The notes under the pieces were generated by a model. It was not told the origin of the DNA and made no database searches. It was given only the letters and a program-made list of their open reading frames with translations. From contig NZ_CP089414.1 in assembly GCF_022394535.1 (NCBI RefSeq), positions 496,001-560,000 on the forward strand: DNA of 64,000 nt. The letters run 5' to 3'. The DNA is from Dyella terrae (GTDB lineage: Bacteria > Pseudomonadota > Gammaproteobacteria > Xanthomonadales > Rhodanobacteraceae). The translations under genes were made by a program, and so were the position numbers. Positions 43,330 through 53,664 of this stretch are shown here, in pieces. Each line of letters begins with the position of its first letter. Position 1 is the stretch's first letter.

Positions 43330-44119
43330 TCGAATTCTGCTGAGTGCGGGTGCGGCCATGCTCATGGCGGCCTGCGTGCCCGTGTCCAATACCAATACGT
43401 CCACACCGCCTCCGGACAAGATTCCGCGCACGACCAAGGCGGAGCAGAAGCAAGAGGGTGCTCGCGTCCACACTGAGCTGGCCCAGCAATACTTGGTCAA
43501 CGGTGACCTGGAAGATGCACTGGTCAAGATCAACAAGGCCTTGCAGTTCGACCCTAATTACGTGCCCGCCCACACCGTCGCCGCGGTGATCTACGAGCGC
43601 ATCAACGACATGCCCAATGCCGAGTTGCACTATCGCAAGGCGCAGTCGCTGGCTCCGGACAAGGGTGACACCAATAACAACCTCGGCTGGTTCCTGTGCA
43701 GCCGTGAGGGCAAGACGGCCGAGGCATTGCCGTATTTCCAGAAGGCCGTGGCCGACCCGTTCTACCAGACCCCGTCGTTGGCCTGGAACAACGCTGGCAT
43801 CTGTGAGCAGAAGGCACAGAACCTGCCGGGTGCCGAGGCAGACTTCCGCAAGGCGCTTGAAATCGATCCAAACAACGGTGGGGCGTTGTATCAGCTCGCC
43901 AATGTGCTTTATCTTCAGAACGATGCGTTCCGCGCGCGTGCCTTCATCCAGCGATTCGATGCGCTGGGTCAGCCGACCGCGGCATCACTCAAGCTTGGGC
44001 ACGACATAGAATCACGGTTGGGCAACAGGGATGCTGCTCTTAACTACAGTAGGCGACTGCAAAGCCAGTTCCCGGATTCGGAACAGGCGCGCGCCCTCGA
44101 CGCAACCGCACGCCAATGA
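43319..44119 (+). CDS. pilF: Type IV pilus biogenesis/stability lipoprotein PilF (PilW)
   Basis: A 266-residue outer-membrane lipoprotein with a lipobox (MLMAAC, Cys19) after a short signal. About five TPR repeats follow, including [31 protein letters not shown] and [16 protein letters not shown]. PilF binds and helps assemble the PilQ secretin. The position after rlmN and before rodZ is the standard gammaproteobacterial one. Overlaps: 11 bases with rlmN and ATGA with rodZ. Confidence 0.93.
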   Translation: MRLDRILLSAGAAMLMAACVPVSNTNTSTPPPDKIPRTTKAEQKQEGARVHTELAQQYLVNGDLEDALVKINKALQFDPNYVPAHTVAAVIYERINDMPNAELHYRKAQSLAPDKGDTNNNLGWFLCSREGKTAEALPYFQKAVADPFYQTPSLAWNNAGICEQKAQNLPGAEADFRKALEIDPNNGGALYQLANVLYLQNDAFRARAFIQRFDALGQPTAASLKLGHDIESRLGNRDAALNYSRRLQSQFPDSEQARALDATARQ

Positions 44120-44796
44120 CCTCTCAGCAGTCAAATCCGGCCGACAGCGGCAACCGAGAAGTTCCTTTCACCCAAGCACCTGATGTCACCATGGATACCG
44201 AACCCTCTCCGCTGGAAGCGATCAAGGGCAATCTTGGCGGGCGTTTGCGCGCTGCGCGCGAGGCCCGTGGGCTTGGTGTCGAGGCGTGCGCGCATGCGCT
44301 GCGTCTGCCGACCCGTGTGCTCAAGCAGATCGAGAGCAACGAATACGGTGGCATCGACTACGAAGTCTACCTAGCGGGTTATCTCGTCAAGTACGCGCGC
44401 TATCTGGGTGTCGACGAGACCGAGGTGAAGGCGGAGCTTGAGCAGATCAGGCTGGCTCAGCCGTCGCTGGTTGCCACCGGCGGCATTTCGCATTCGCGCT
44501 ACCTGCTCGAGAACTACGCGCGCGCCGCGACCTACGTGGTGCTGACGGCGGCCATCGTGGTGCCAACCATCTGGCTGGGCGTGCGTGGCACCCTTGATCG
44601 CGACGTCAGTCACTTGGCGCCGCTGGACGCCGCCCCTGTAGCGCAGGTGGATGCGCCGGCGAGCAGCGCCAGTGCGGCTGTGGCTGCCGTGGCTGTTGCA
44701 CCTGTGAAATCGCAGGATGGTACGGCTGATGTCGCCGCCGCTGCCCCTCAGCAGCAAGTGGCTCAGGAAACGCCACCCCGCAAGATCAGCCGCTGA
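44116..44796 (+). CDS. rodZ: RodZ-like cytoskeletal protein, N-terminal part (frame-broken)
   Basis: A 226-codon frame holding the cytoplasmic HTH-Xre domain (residues about 35-110, LGGRLRAAREARGLGVEACA and an IESNEY helix that binds MreB) and one membrane helix (about 135-155). An Ala/Pro-rich periplasmic linker follows. The frame ends in RKISR-stop at 44794, just as the frame encoding the conserved RodZ C-terminal domain begins. One base missing from the C4 tract at 44776-44779 would explain this: with C5 the linker reads TPPPQDQPLMASM and runs on. RodZ normally is one protein of 300 or more residues that positions MreB for rod shape. Confidence 0.85.
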   Translation: MTSQQSNPADSGNREVPFTQAPDVTMDTEPSPLEAIKGNLGGRLRAAREARGLGVEACAHALRLPTRVLKQIESNEYGGIDYEVYLAGYLVKYARYLGVDETEVKAELEQIRLAQPSLVATGGISHSRYLLENYARAATYVVLTAAIVVPTIWLGVRGTLDRDVSHLAPLDAAPVAQVDAPASSASAAVAAVAVAPVKSQDGTADVAAAAPQQQVAQETPPRKISR

Positions 44797-45152
44797 TGGC
44801 ATCCATGACGCCATTCCCCAATCTGAGTGGCGATACGCACGCAGCCGCAGCGCCCGTGGCCTCGGATGCTGTGGGCAATGGTTCGCACAGCCTGGTGCTC
44901 AACCTGCAGAGTGCCAGCTGGGTCGAGATCACCACCAAGGATGGCTCGCGTCTTGAATACGGCTTGCTCTCCGCTGGCATCTCCAAGACCTATCACAGCG
45001 ATCAGGCCATGGAAGTGCGCATTGGTAATGCCAATGGCGCGCAGGTCACGCTGGATGGCCAGCCCATGCCGCTGGACAGCTACCGCCGTTCGAACGTCGC
45101 TCATTTCCGCGTAGAAATGCACGACGGCAAGGCAGCGCCTGCCGGCGCCTGA
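44796..45152 (+). CDS. rodZ: RodZ-like protein, C-terminal periplasmic domain (DUF4115)
   Basis: 118 codons from an ATG overlapping the previous stop (TGATG). It contains the DUF4115 beta domain: SLVLNLQSASWVEITTKDG, then LLSAGISKTY and VRIGNANGAQVTLDG. It has no signal or membrane segment, so alone it would stay in the cytoplasm. Either it belongs to one RodZ chain interrupted by a deletion in the C4 tract, or the two parts are made by coupled re-initiation. The first is more likely. Confidence 0.75.
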   Translation: MASMTPFPNLSGDTHAAAAPVASDAVGNGSHSLVLNLQSASWVEITTKDGSRLEYGLLSAGISKTYHSDQAMEVRIGNANGAQVTLDGQPMPLDSYRRSNVAHFRVEMHDGKAAPAGA

Positions 45153-45301
45153 GTCGCGCGCCGGGCCTGTGCGGTCTGGCGCAATCGGTTATGCTTGCCC
45201 ATTGTCCGCTCGGTGACGAGCGGGCAAGTCGGGCTGATTTCTTTTCCGCATGACGGGTGCCGCCAGAGGCCCTTGATGTGTGGCTCCCTTAGGGTGATTG
45301 C

Positions 45302-45946
45302 ATGGCATTTGAAGCGTACGACGACTACGAACAGAGCGAACGCGTACAGCAGTGGTTGCGCCAAAACGGCCTGTCCATCGTCGTCGGCATTGCGATCGGC
45401 TTGGTCGGCATCTTCGGCTGGGGCAAGTGGAACGACCATAAGGCTGCGCATCAGGCTGATGCTGCAAACATCTATGCGCAGATTCAGGTGGCCGCGGCCT
45501 CTGGCAAGGCAGACAACGCCGACCAGCTGACCGATCAGCTGCTCAAGGACTACACCGACTCCGCTTATGCCGTTTTCGCCGTGAGCGATCGCGCGGAGCG
45601 TCAGGTCCAGGCCAAGCAACTGGATAAGGCTATCGAGTCCCTGAGCTGGGCCGAGACCCATGCCTCTGATGCGAACCTCAAGGCGCTGGCCCAGATGCGC
45701 ATCGCGCGCGTCCAGCTGGCACAGGGCAAGGGCGCGGACGCGCTGGCCGCATTGGATCGCATGCCGCCGAAGGCTTACACGGGCGTCGCTCAGGAACTAC
45801 GCGGCGATGTGCTGGTCAAGCTTGGGCGCCCGGACGATGCTCGCAAGGCGTACGAAGCCGCCAAGGCGGCAATGGGTGAGAACGCGCCTCAAAGCGTGCA
45901 GATGAAAATCGATGATCTGGCCGTGGCCGGGAAGCAGGGTGCATGA
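45302..45946 (+). CDS. yfgM: YfgM-like periplasmic TPR chaperone of the Sec/BAM region
   Basis: A 214-residue membrane-anchored protein: a cytoplasmic start (MAFEAYDDYEQSERVQQWLR), one helix (SIVVGIAIGLVGIFGWG, residues about 24-41) and a periplasmic TPR-like region with KALAQMRIARVQLAQGK and GRPDDARKAYEAAK. E. coli YfgM associates with SecYEG and PpiD. Its stop overlaps bamB by 4 bases. In E. coli ispG and hisS lie between rodZ and yfgM; here a 149-bp gap without genes replaces them. Confidence 0.9.
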   Translation: MAFEAYDDYEQSERVQQWLRQNGLSIVVGIAIGLVGIFGWGKWNDHKAAHQADAANIYAQIQVAAASGKADNADQLTDQLLKDYTDSAYAVFAVSDRAERQVQAKQLDKAIESLSWAETHASDANLKALAQMRIARVQLAQGKGADALAALDRMPPKAYTGVAQELRGDVLVKLGRPDDARKAYEAAKAAMGENAPQSVQMKIDDLAVAGKQGA

Positions 45947-47169
45947 AAGCTGAAGTGAAGAAGCGCGGTGCGATGAAGCGCGTTTGGCTGGTGGCGCTGA
46001 CCTCCCTGGTGGTCCTTGCCGGTTGCCACTCGTTCAAGAAGGAAAATGTCCAGCCGCCGACCCCGTTGGCCAAGGACTTCAAGCCGACCGCCCAGGTCAG
46101 CAAGCTGTGGACTACTAGCGTGGGTGATGGTGCTGGCGACAGCGGCGTCCGTTTGCGCCCGGCTTTCGCCGATGGTGTGCTGTATGCCTGTAGCACTGAC
46201 GGCAAGCTAGCTGCCATCGACGCGACCAGTGGCAAGACGCTGTGGTCCAAGAGCTCGCGTACCAAGGGCTGGTTCGGCTGGGGCGACAAGAAGCGCGCCG
46301 ATGCCTTGTACGCCGGTGGTCCGATGGTGTCCGGCGATCTGCTCGTGGTCGGCACGCTCGATGGTCACGTGTACGGCATCAACGCGAAGGACGGCAGCCC
46401 GCGCTGGGAGTCGGTCGTCAATTCCGAAGTGATTTCTTCGCCGGTCATCTCCGGCAACCTCGTGATTGCCCGCACCCAGGACGGCCGTCTGTACGGTTTC
46501 GACAGTGCCACCGGCGAACGCCACTGGGTGTACGACCAGGACAACGTGCCGCTGCTCAGCCTGCGCGGCAACGGCCCGCTGCTGGCCGCCAATGGCGTGG
46601 TGTTCTTCGGTAACGACGCCGGCAAGTTGGTGGCGTTGCGCGAGGACAACGGCGAGAAGCTCTGGGAGCAGACGCTCGCCAGCGGCGAAGGCCGCACCGA
46701 GATCGACCGCTTGGCTGATGCCGACGGCGCGATCCTGCTTTCCGGTACCACCCTGTATGGTGCTGCCTACCACGGCAATCTGGCTGCCATTGATGGCCCC
46801 AGTGGCCGTCCGCTGTGGGGCCGTCCGTTCTCCACTTTCACCGCGCTGGATGTCACCGACAACGCCATTTATGGCGTGAATGACGAATCGCAGGTGTGGG
46901 CGTTCGACAAGAGCGGCGGCGCTGACATGTGGAAGAACGACGCGCTCAAGTACCGCTGGCTTACGGGCCCGGCCGTGCTGGGTAATTACGTCGTAGTCGG
47001 CGATCTCGAGGGCTACGTGCACTTCCTGCAGACCGGTGATGGTGCACTGGCTGCACGCGAGCGCTTGTCCAAGAAGGCCATCCGCGCCCAGCCACTGGTT
47101 GTGGGTGACATTGTGTACGTCGAAGATGAGAAGGGCCGCATCGGCGCTTACCGTCTCGGCGGCCGCTGA
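45943..47169 (+). CDS. bamB: Outer-membrane assembly lipoprotein BamB
   Basis: A 408-residue lipoprotein of the BAM complex. A signal with lipobox VVLAGC (Cys near residue 28) precedes an eight-bladed PQQ-type beta propeller. Repeats include GVLYACSTDGKLAAIDATSG, GHVYGINAKDGSPRWE and GRLYGFDSATGERHW. It scaffolds BamA during outer-membrane protein insertion. The ATG at 45943 overlaps yfgM; an ATG at 45973 would give a more compact signal peptide. der follows 23 bases downstream. Confidence 0.95.
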   Translation: MKAEVKKRGAMKRVWLVALTSLVVLAGCHSFKKENVQPPTPLAKDFKPTAQVSKLWTTSVGDGAGDSGVRLRPAFADGVLYACSTDGKLAAIDATSGKTLWSKSSRTKGWFGWGDKKRADALYAGGPMVSGDLLVVGTLDGHVYGINAKDGSPRWESVVNSEVISSPVISGNLVIARTQDGRLYGFDSATGERHWVYDQDNVPLLSLRGNGPLLAANGVVFFGNDAGKLVALREDNGEKLWEQTLASGEGRTEIDRLADADGAILLSGTTLYGAAYHGNLAAIDGPSGRPLWGRPFSTFTALDVTDNAIYGVNDESQVWAFDKSGGADMWKNDALKYRWLTGPAVLGNYVVVGDLEGYVHFLQTGDGALAARERLSKKAIRAQPLVVGDIVYVEDEKGRIGAYRLGGR

Positions 47170-47192
47170 TCGAATCAAAGGTTGTCTAAATA

Positions 47193-48593
47193 ATGCTGCC
47201 CGTCGTTGCCCTGGTCGGTCGCCCTAATGTCGGTAAATCGACCCTTTTCAATGCAATGACGCGCAGTCGTGACGCCCTGGTGGCTGATATGCCGGGCGTC
47301 ACGCGAGATCGACACTATGGCGTGTGCCGCACCGGCACGCGCCCGTTCGTGGTGGTAGATACCGGCGGCCTGTCGGGCGAAGAGGAAGGCATCGATGGCC
47401 TGACCGCGGCGCAGGTTCGCCTCGCTATCGAAGAGGCCAGCGTATTGGTCTTCGTGGTCGACGCCCGTGACGGCCTGTTGCCGCAGGACCGGACCATCCT
47501 TGATGAGCTTCGTCGTAGCGGCAAGCCGATCATCGCCGGCGTCAACAAGACCGATGGCCTCGACCTGCAGAACGCCATGGCGGAGTTCGCGGTGTTCGGC
47601 ATCGCCAACACGTTGCCGCTCGCTGCATCCCACAATCGCGGCACGGAAGATCTCGTCGCCTCGGCCATCAAGCTGCTGCCCGAGGAAGAGCACGAAGAAA
47701 TCGATCCGGGCGAAGCGGACAGCATTCGTGTTGCCATCGTCGGCCGTCCGAATGCAGGCAAGTCCACGCTGATCAATCGCCTGCTCGGCGAGGATCGCCT
47801 GATCGTTTCCAATGTAGCCGGTACGACGCGCGATCCCATTCGTGTATCGCTTGAGCGTGACGGTCGCAAGTACACCCTGATCGACACCGCCGGCGTTCGC
47901 CGCAAGGCGCGCGTGGAGGAGGCGGTGGAGAAGTTCAGTGTCATCAAGACACTCCAGTCAATGGCCGCCGCCCAGGTCGTGGTGGTGATGGTCGATGCGC
48001 GCGAGAACCTGGCTGACCAGGACCTCACGCTGATCGGTCACGCCGTCGACGAGGGCAGGGCATTGGTGATCGCCGTCAATAAGTGGGACGGCATGGACAG
48101 CTATCAGCGCGAGCAGTGCCAGCGAGCGCTGGAGCGCCGCCTGCAATTCGTCGACTGGGCCAAGACCGTGTTCATCTCGGCATTGCATGGCTCTGGCCTG
48201 CGAGAGCTGATGAAGGGTGTCGTGCGGGCGCATCACGCTGCCACGAAAGAACTGGGTTCGTCCGAACTCACAAAAACACTCGAGATGGCCTACGAAGGCT
48301 ATCAGCCGCCGTTGGTGCGGGGTCATGCGCCCAAGCTGCGCTTTGCGCATCCTGGCGGCAACAATCCGCCGACCATCGTCATCCACGGCAGCCGCACGAA
48401 ACACATTGCGCCCGCTTATCGTCGCTATCTGGAAAATTTCTTCCGCAAGCGATTCAAGCTGGAAGGCACGCCAGTGCGTATCCTTTTCCGCGACGGTGAA
48501 AACCCCTTCGCCGGCAAGAAGAACGTGCTCACGGACAGCCAGAAGCGTAAGCGTCAGCGCATGATCCGCGAGATGAAGAAGCGCGATCGCTGA
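47193..48593 (+). CDS. der: Ribosome-biogenesis GTPase Der (EngA)
   Basis: A 466-residue protein with two tandem GTPase domains and a KH-like C-terminal domain. G1 motifs are GRPNVGKST (near residue 8) and GRPNAGKST (near 184). G3 motifs are DTGG and DTAG, and G4 motifs are NKTD and NKWD. It acts in late 50S assembly. The basic C-terminus (KRKRQRMIREMKKRDR) is typical. The gene closes the bamB operon. Confidence 0.97.
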   Translation: MLPVVALVGRPNVGKSTLFNAMTRSRDALVADMPGVTRDRHYGVCRTGTRPFVVVDTGGLSGEEEGIDGLTAAQVRLAIEEASVLVFVVDARDGLLPQDRTILDELRRSGKPIIAGVNKTDGLDLQNAMAEFAVFGIANTLPLAASHNRGTEDLVASAIKLLPEEEHEEIDPGEADSIRVAIVGRPNAGKSTLINRLLGEDRLIVSNVAGTTRDPIRVSLERDGRKYTLIDTAGVRRKARVEEAVEKFSVIKTLQSMAAAQVVVVMVDARENLADQDLTLIGHAVDEGRALVIAVNKWDGMDSYQREQCQRALERRLQFVDWAKTVFISALHGSGLRELMKGVVRAHHAATKELGSSELTKTLEMAYEGYQPPLVRGHAPKLRFAHPGGNNPPTIVIHGSRTKHIAPAYRRYLENFFRKRFKLEGTPVRILFRDGENPFAGKKNVLTDSQKRKRQRMIREMKKRDR

Positions 48594-48699
48594 GATTGAG
48601 GTCCGGGCGGCGTACTGCTGCTAGCCAAGGTCTGGCAGCCCGCGCCTCATCCCCCGTTTCGCCGTAAGCTAGTCCAATGACGAGCCTCAATCGCGACCG

Positions 48700-49845
48700 T
48701 TGGCTGGAATCCCTGCGGGCCAGCATTCCCGAAATCCCCCCCCTGTCGATGCACTCGCCAGACAGGCGCAAGGTGGCCTGTTGATCGACGTGCGTGAAGA
48801 CGGTGAGCGGGCCAGTGGCACGCCGGCGGGCGCCGTGGGGCTGTCCCGTGGATTTCTTGAGCTTCGCATCGAGCAGATCGAGGCCGATCGCCAGCATCCC
48901 ATCCTGGTTCTGTGCGGTAGCGGGCAGCGCTCGCTGCTGGCCGCGGAAGCTCTGCAGCGCATGGGTTACGAGCAGGTGGTGTCGGTGGCAGGCGGATACC
49001 AGCGCTGGAAAGCGGAGGGTTTGCCTATCGCGGCGGGAGCCTTGGATAGCGATGCCGCCGAGCGTTACGCAAGGCAACTGCAGCTACCTCAGGTGGGCGA
49101 GGCAGGGCAAGCCAAGCTGGCAGCCGCGCGCGTGGCACTGCTGGGGGCGGGCGGTCTCGGTGCGCCGGCCTCGCTCTATTTTGCAGCGGCCGGCGTGGGG
49201 CAGATCACCCTGATCGATGACGATCGAGTCGAGCGTTCGAACCTGCATCGACAGGTCATTCATGCCGATGCCCGTGTCGGCATGTACAAAACGGAGTCGG
49301 CGCGCATCGCGCTTTCCGCGCTCAATCCCCGCGTGCGCATTGAGATTCGCAATGAGCGCCTTCAAGCGGACAACGTCGAGCGGCTACTGGCTGATCACGA
49401 TCTAGTGATTGATGGTGCTGACAATTTTCCTGCGCGCTACTTGGTGGCAGCCGCGTCACGGCGCCTGGGACTTCCCATGGTCTATGGCGCGGTCGAGCGC
49501 TTTACGGGACAGGTCAGTGTGTTCGATCCGCGCCGAACGGAGTCGCCCTGTTACCGATGCCTGTTTCCGGAGCCGCCTGCAGCAGCAGATGCACCCAATT
49601 GCAGCGAGGCCGGCGTGCTTGGCGTGCTGCCAGGGATTGTGGGTTTGCTGCAGGCAACCGAGGCGCTCAAGCTGATCCTCGGCATCGGCGAGCCGCTGGT
49701 GGGGCGGTTACTCAACGTCGACGCCCTTGGCATGCGTTTCAAGGAGACGCGTTTGCCGCGCGATCCTGGCTGCCCGGGATGCGGCGACGGCGCCACATTC
49801 AATGGGTATGAGGATCTAGTGCAGCTCTGCGCCACGGCGGGTTGA
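48700..49845 (+). CDS. moeB: MoeB/ThiF adenylyltransferase with N-terminal rhodanese domain (5' end frame-broken)
   Basis: The frame encodes a rhodanese-like domain first (LLIDVREDGERASG, with the active loop CGSGQRS near residue 73), then an E1-like adenylation domain: LLGAGGLGAPASLY nucleotide loop, DDDRVERSNLHRQ, and zinc cysteines CYRC and CPGC. It would adenylate a ThiS/MoaD-type carrier protein. The TTG at 48700 is not convincing as a start. An ATG at 48677 in another frame encodes MTSLNRDRWLESLRASIPEI, resembling the usual N-terminus, and joins this frame only if the C8 tract at 48736-48743 had one more base. The gene is thus probably 48677-49845 with a frameshift. Confidence 0.8.
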   Translation: MAGIPAGQHSRNPPPVDALARQAQGGLLIDVREDGERASGTPAGAVGLSRGFLELRIEQIEADRQHPILVLCGSGQRSLLAAEALQRMGYEQVVSVAGGYQRWKAEGLPIAAGALDSDAAERYARQLQLPQVGEAGQAKLAAARVALLGAGGLGAPASLYFAAAGVGQITLIDDDRVERSNLHRQVIHADARVGMYKTESARIALSALNPRVRIEIRNERLQADNVERLLADHDLVIDGADNFPARYLVAAASRRLGLPMVYGAVERFTGQVSVFDPRRTESPCYRCLFPEPPAAADAPNCSEAGVLGVLPGIVGLLQATEALKLILGIGEPLVGRLLNVDALGMRFKETRLPRDPGCPGCGDGATFNGYEDLVQLCATAG

Positions 49846-50967
49846 TCAGCGCAAGTCGTCTGCGATGAACGAGTAGATCGCGGCGTCCTGCGGTTCGCTG
49901 CGCAGTAGCAGACGGCGACGCGCAATGGCCTCGAATCGCGCGCCAGCTTTCTCCGCAACGCGCCGGCTGGCGACGTTGTCCTCGGCGATTACGATTTCCA
50001 GTCGACGCAAATCCGTTACACGCAGCGCATGGCGTGCCAATAGGCACACAGCTGCCGTGGCAATGCCTTGCTCCTGTCTGCTCTGGCGGACCCAGTAGCC
50101 CAGGTTGGCCATCCCGTACTCAGGTTGCCAGTGATTGAGCGCGATGCAGCCGATGAGTTCGTCGGTCGCCCGGTCCGTAATAGCCAATGCGCATTCGTCG
50201 CCGACGCCTTGCCACGCCAGACGCGTCTGCGCGATCCAGCGGGCGCCATCTTCCATGCTGTATTTGGGCGTGCACCACGCTTGCCAGCGACCGATGCTGT
50301 CCATCGACTCGTGCAGGGAGGCGTGGAGCGCTGGCAAGTCGGTGTGGCGAAACGGGCGCAGGCGCAACGTACCTTCCTCCAGCACGGGGCCAGGTGAGGC
50401 ATCGCCTTGCTCCGGCGGTAGCAGCGAGTACACCGCGGCGGGAACGGCCTCATCGCGCAGAAGGATATGGTTGGGCGAGATACCGTCGAGATGCGCCCCA
50501 ATGCTCTCTGCAGTACGGCGGCTGGCCACGTTTTCTACCGCAGCCACAATCTCGATGCGGGCCAGGCCCAGCACCTCGAAACCAAACGCAGCGATGGCCC
50601 GCGCCGCGCGCTTGGCGACACCTTGGCCCTGGGCTGATTCGCGGACCCAGTAACCGAGGTTGGCGCTACCCCTTGTGTGGTCGATGCGGTTGAGGCCGAT
50701 ATCGCCCAGTGCGCGGCCGCTCTCGTCGAAGATCCCGAAGGTATAGGCATCGCCACGCTCGCGGTTGGACTGGCACGTCGCAATCCACGTTGCGCTGTCG
50801 TCCCGGCTGTAGCTATCGCGCAGCCACGACATCCACGGTGACACGGTGGCGTGCGATTCTCGGGCGGCCTCATACAGCGAGTCGGCGTCTTCGGGCTGCC
50901 ATGGGCGTAGCCGAAGCCCTTGGGCGTCGAGTTCGATGCGGGCGGTCAAAGCGGTTGTATCAGCCAT
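49846..50967 (-). CDS. Tandem-GNAT (RimJ/RimL-type) N-acetyltransferase
   Basis: A 373-residue protein made of two RimJ/RimL-like GNAT domains. Domain 1 (about 10-190) has [20 protein letters not shown] and [15 protein letters not shown]. Domain 2 (about 200-373) has [19 protein letters not shown] and [15 protein letters not shown]. Both keep the acetyl-CoA-binding Q/RxxGxA loop (GQGVAK and EQGIAT), so both may be active. The fusion looks like internal duplication. Targets could be ribosomal protein N-termini or small amines. The ATG at 50967 is chosen; the frame is open far beyond but overlaps folD and guaB on the other strand. It is convergent with moeB with no spacer. Confidence 0.8.
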   Translation of the reverse strand: MADTTALTARIELDAQGLRLRPWQPEDADSLYEAARESHATVSPWMSWLRDSYSRDDSATWIATCQSNRERGDAYTFGIFDESGRALGDIGLNRIDHTRGSANLGYWVRESAQGQGVAKRAARAIAAFGFEVLGLARIEIVAAVENVASRRTAESIGAHLDGISPNHILLRDEAVPAAVYSLLPPEQGDASPGPVLEEGTLRLRPFRHTDLPALHASLHESMDSIGRWQAWCTPKYSMEDGARWIAQTRLAWQGVGDECALAITDRATDELIGCIALNHWQPEYGMANLGYWVRQSRQEQGIATAAVCLLARHALRVTDLRRLEIVIAEDNVASRRVAEKAGARFEAIARRRLLLRSEPQDAAIYSFIADDLR

Positions 50968-51033
50968 GCGGTTTCGTTTGTGTGCGTGCGGCCGAGCCGG
51001 GATAATAGGTCTCTTTGTAGGCGGCCCCGGACC

Positions 51034-51900
51034 ATGAGCGCACGTATCCTTGACGGCAAACGCATCGCGCAGGAGCTGATGGACCGCATCGGGCGGCGTG
51101 TCGCCGAACGCACGGCCAAGGGGCAAGATGCGCCCGGTCTGGCCGTCGTGCTGGTCGGTGACGATGCCGCGTCGTCCGTCTACGTTCGTAATAAACGCAA
51201 AGCCTGCCATCAGGTTGGCTTCCGTTCGTTCGATTTCGACCTGCCGTCCAGCACTACGCAGGACGAGCTGTTTGCCTTGATCGATCGCCTCAACGCCGAT
51301 CCGGCCGTGCATGGCATCCTGGTGCAGTCGCCGTTGCCCGACCATATCGACGAGGACGCCCTGGTCGACCGCATTGATCCGGGTAAGGATGTGGACGGCT
51401 TCCAGGCCGTCAACGTAGGCCGCCTCGCGCTGCGCCGCTTCGGCCTGCGCCCGTGCACGCCGCGTGGCGTGATGACCCTGCTGGGCCATACCGACCGCCC
51501 TGTGCGTGGTCAGCATGCCGTGGTCGTCGGTGTCTCCAATCACGTGGGGCGTCCGCTGGCGCTGGAATTGCTGATCGCCGGCTGCACCACCACCTGCTGC
51601 CACAAGTTCACCCGTGACCTGGAAGGCTTCGTGCGTCAGGCAGATATTGTGATCGTCGCCGTGGGCAAGCCTGGGCTGGTCAAGGGTGAGTGGGTCAAGC
51701 CGGGCGCGGTGGTGATCGACGTGGGCATCAATCGACTCGAAGACGGTCGATTGGTGGGTGATGTGGATTTTGCGCCCGCGGCCGAGCGCGCTAGCTGGAT
51801 CACGCCGGTGCCGGGTGGCGTCGGTCCCATGACCGTGGCGACGCTCTTGGAAAACACGCTGGAAGCGGCGGACGCGCGCGACGCAGCCCATCACGGTTGA
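51034..51900 (+). CDS. folD: Methylenetetrahydrofolate dehydrogenase / cyclohydrolase
   Basis: A 288-residue bifunctional one-carbon enzyme. It shows the catalytic Lys segment [36 protein letters not shown], the cofactor loop [13 protein letters not shown] and the [10 protein letters not shown] signature. In most FolD proteins the loop reads GRSxxVGxP; here Ser follows Val (GVSNHVG), a mild variation. ATG 51034 begins MSARILDGK. It is divergent from the acetyltransferase gene across 66 bp. Confidence 0.95.
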   Translation: MSARILDGKRIAQELMDRIGRRVAERTAKGQDAPGLAVVLVGDDAASSVYVRNKRKACHQVGFRSFDFDLPSSTTQDELFALIDRLNADPAVHGILVQSPLPDHIDEDALVDRIDPGKDVDGFQAVNVGRLALRRFGLRPCTPRGVMTLLGHTDRPVRGQHAVVVGVSNHVGRPLALELLIAGCTTTCCHKFTRDLEGFVRQADIVIVAVGKPGLVKGEWVKPGAVVIDVGINRLEDGRLVGDVDFAPAAERASWITPVPGGVGPMTVATLLENTLEAADARDAAHHG

Positions 51901-52045
51901 TCGCGGCGCGCCACGAAAACGCGGCTCATGAGTTTTGCGCGGGCCTTGAAACTGCGGCGTCAAACCATATGCAGAGAGCCTTCCCGCAGAAGGTCTGACC
52001 GGCTTTTCGTTCATGCAGAGAGTAGCGGGGCCTAGGCCTTCTGCG

Positions 52046-53535
<1,490 letters not shown>

Positions 53536-53542
53536 TGGATAC

Positions 53543-53601
53543 GCGCCGGCCTCATGGCCGGCGCATTCGTTTCAACGGAAGGCGACGCTCACACGCGTCG
53601 C
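53543..53601 (+). other. Two intergenic hairpins between guaB and guaA
   Basis: GCGCCGGCC-TCAT-GGCCGGCGC (53543-53564) is a perfect 9-bp stem. A second stem GCGACG/CGTCGC (53582-53587 with 53596-53601) follows. Neither has a U tract. They may stabilise the guaB transcript or attenuate guaA; no known riboswitch motif is visible. Confidence 0.4.
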
Positions 53602-53664
53602 TTTCGCATTCAACGATTCAAGCGCGAAGTGCAGGGCGAACCTGTCGCGCACCGGAGCCGGACC

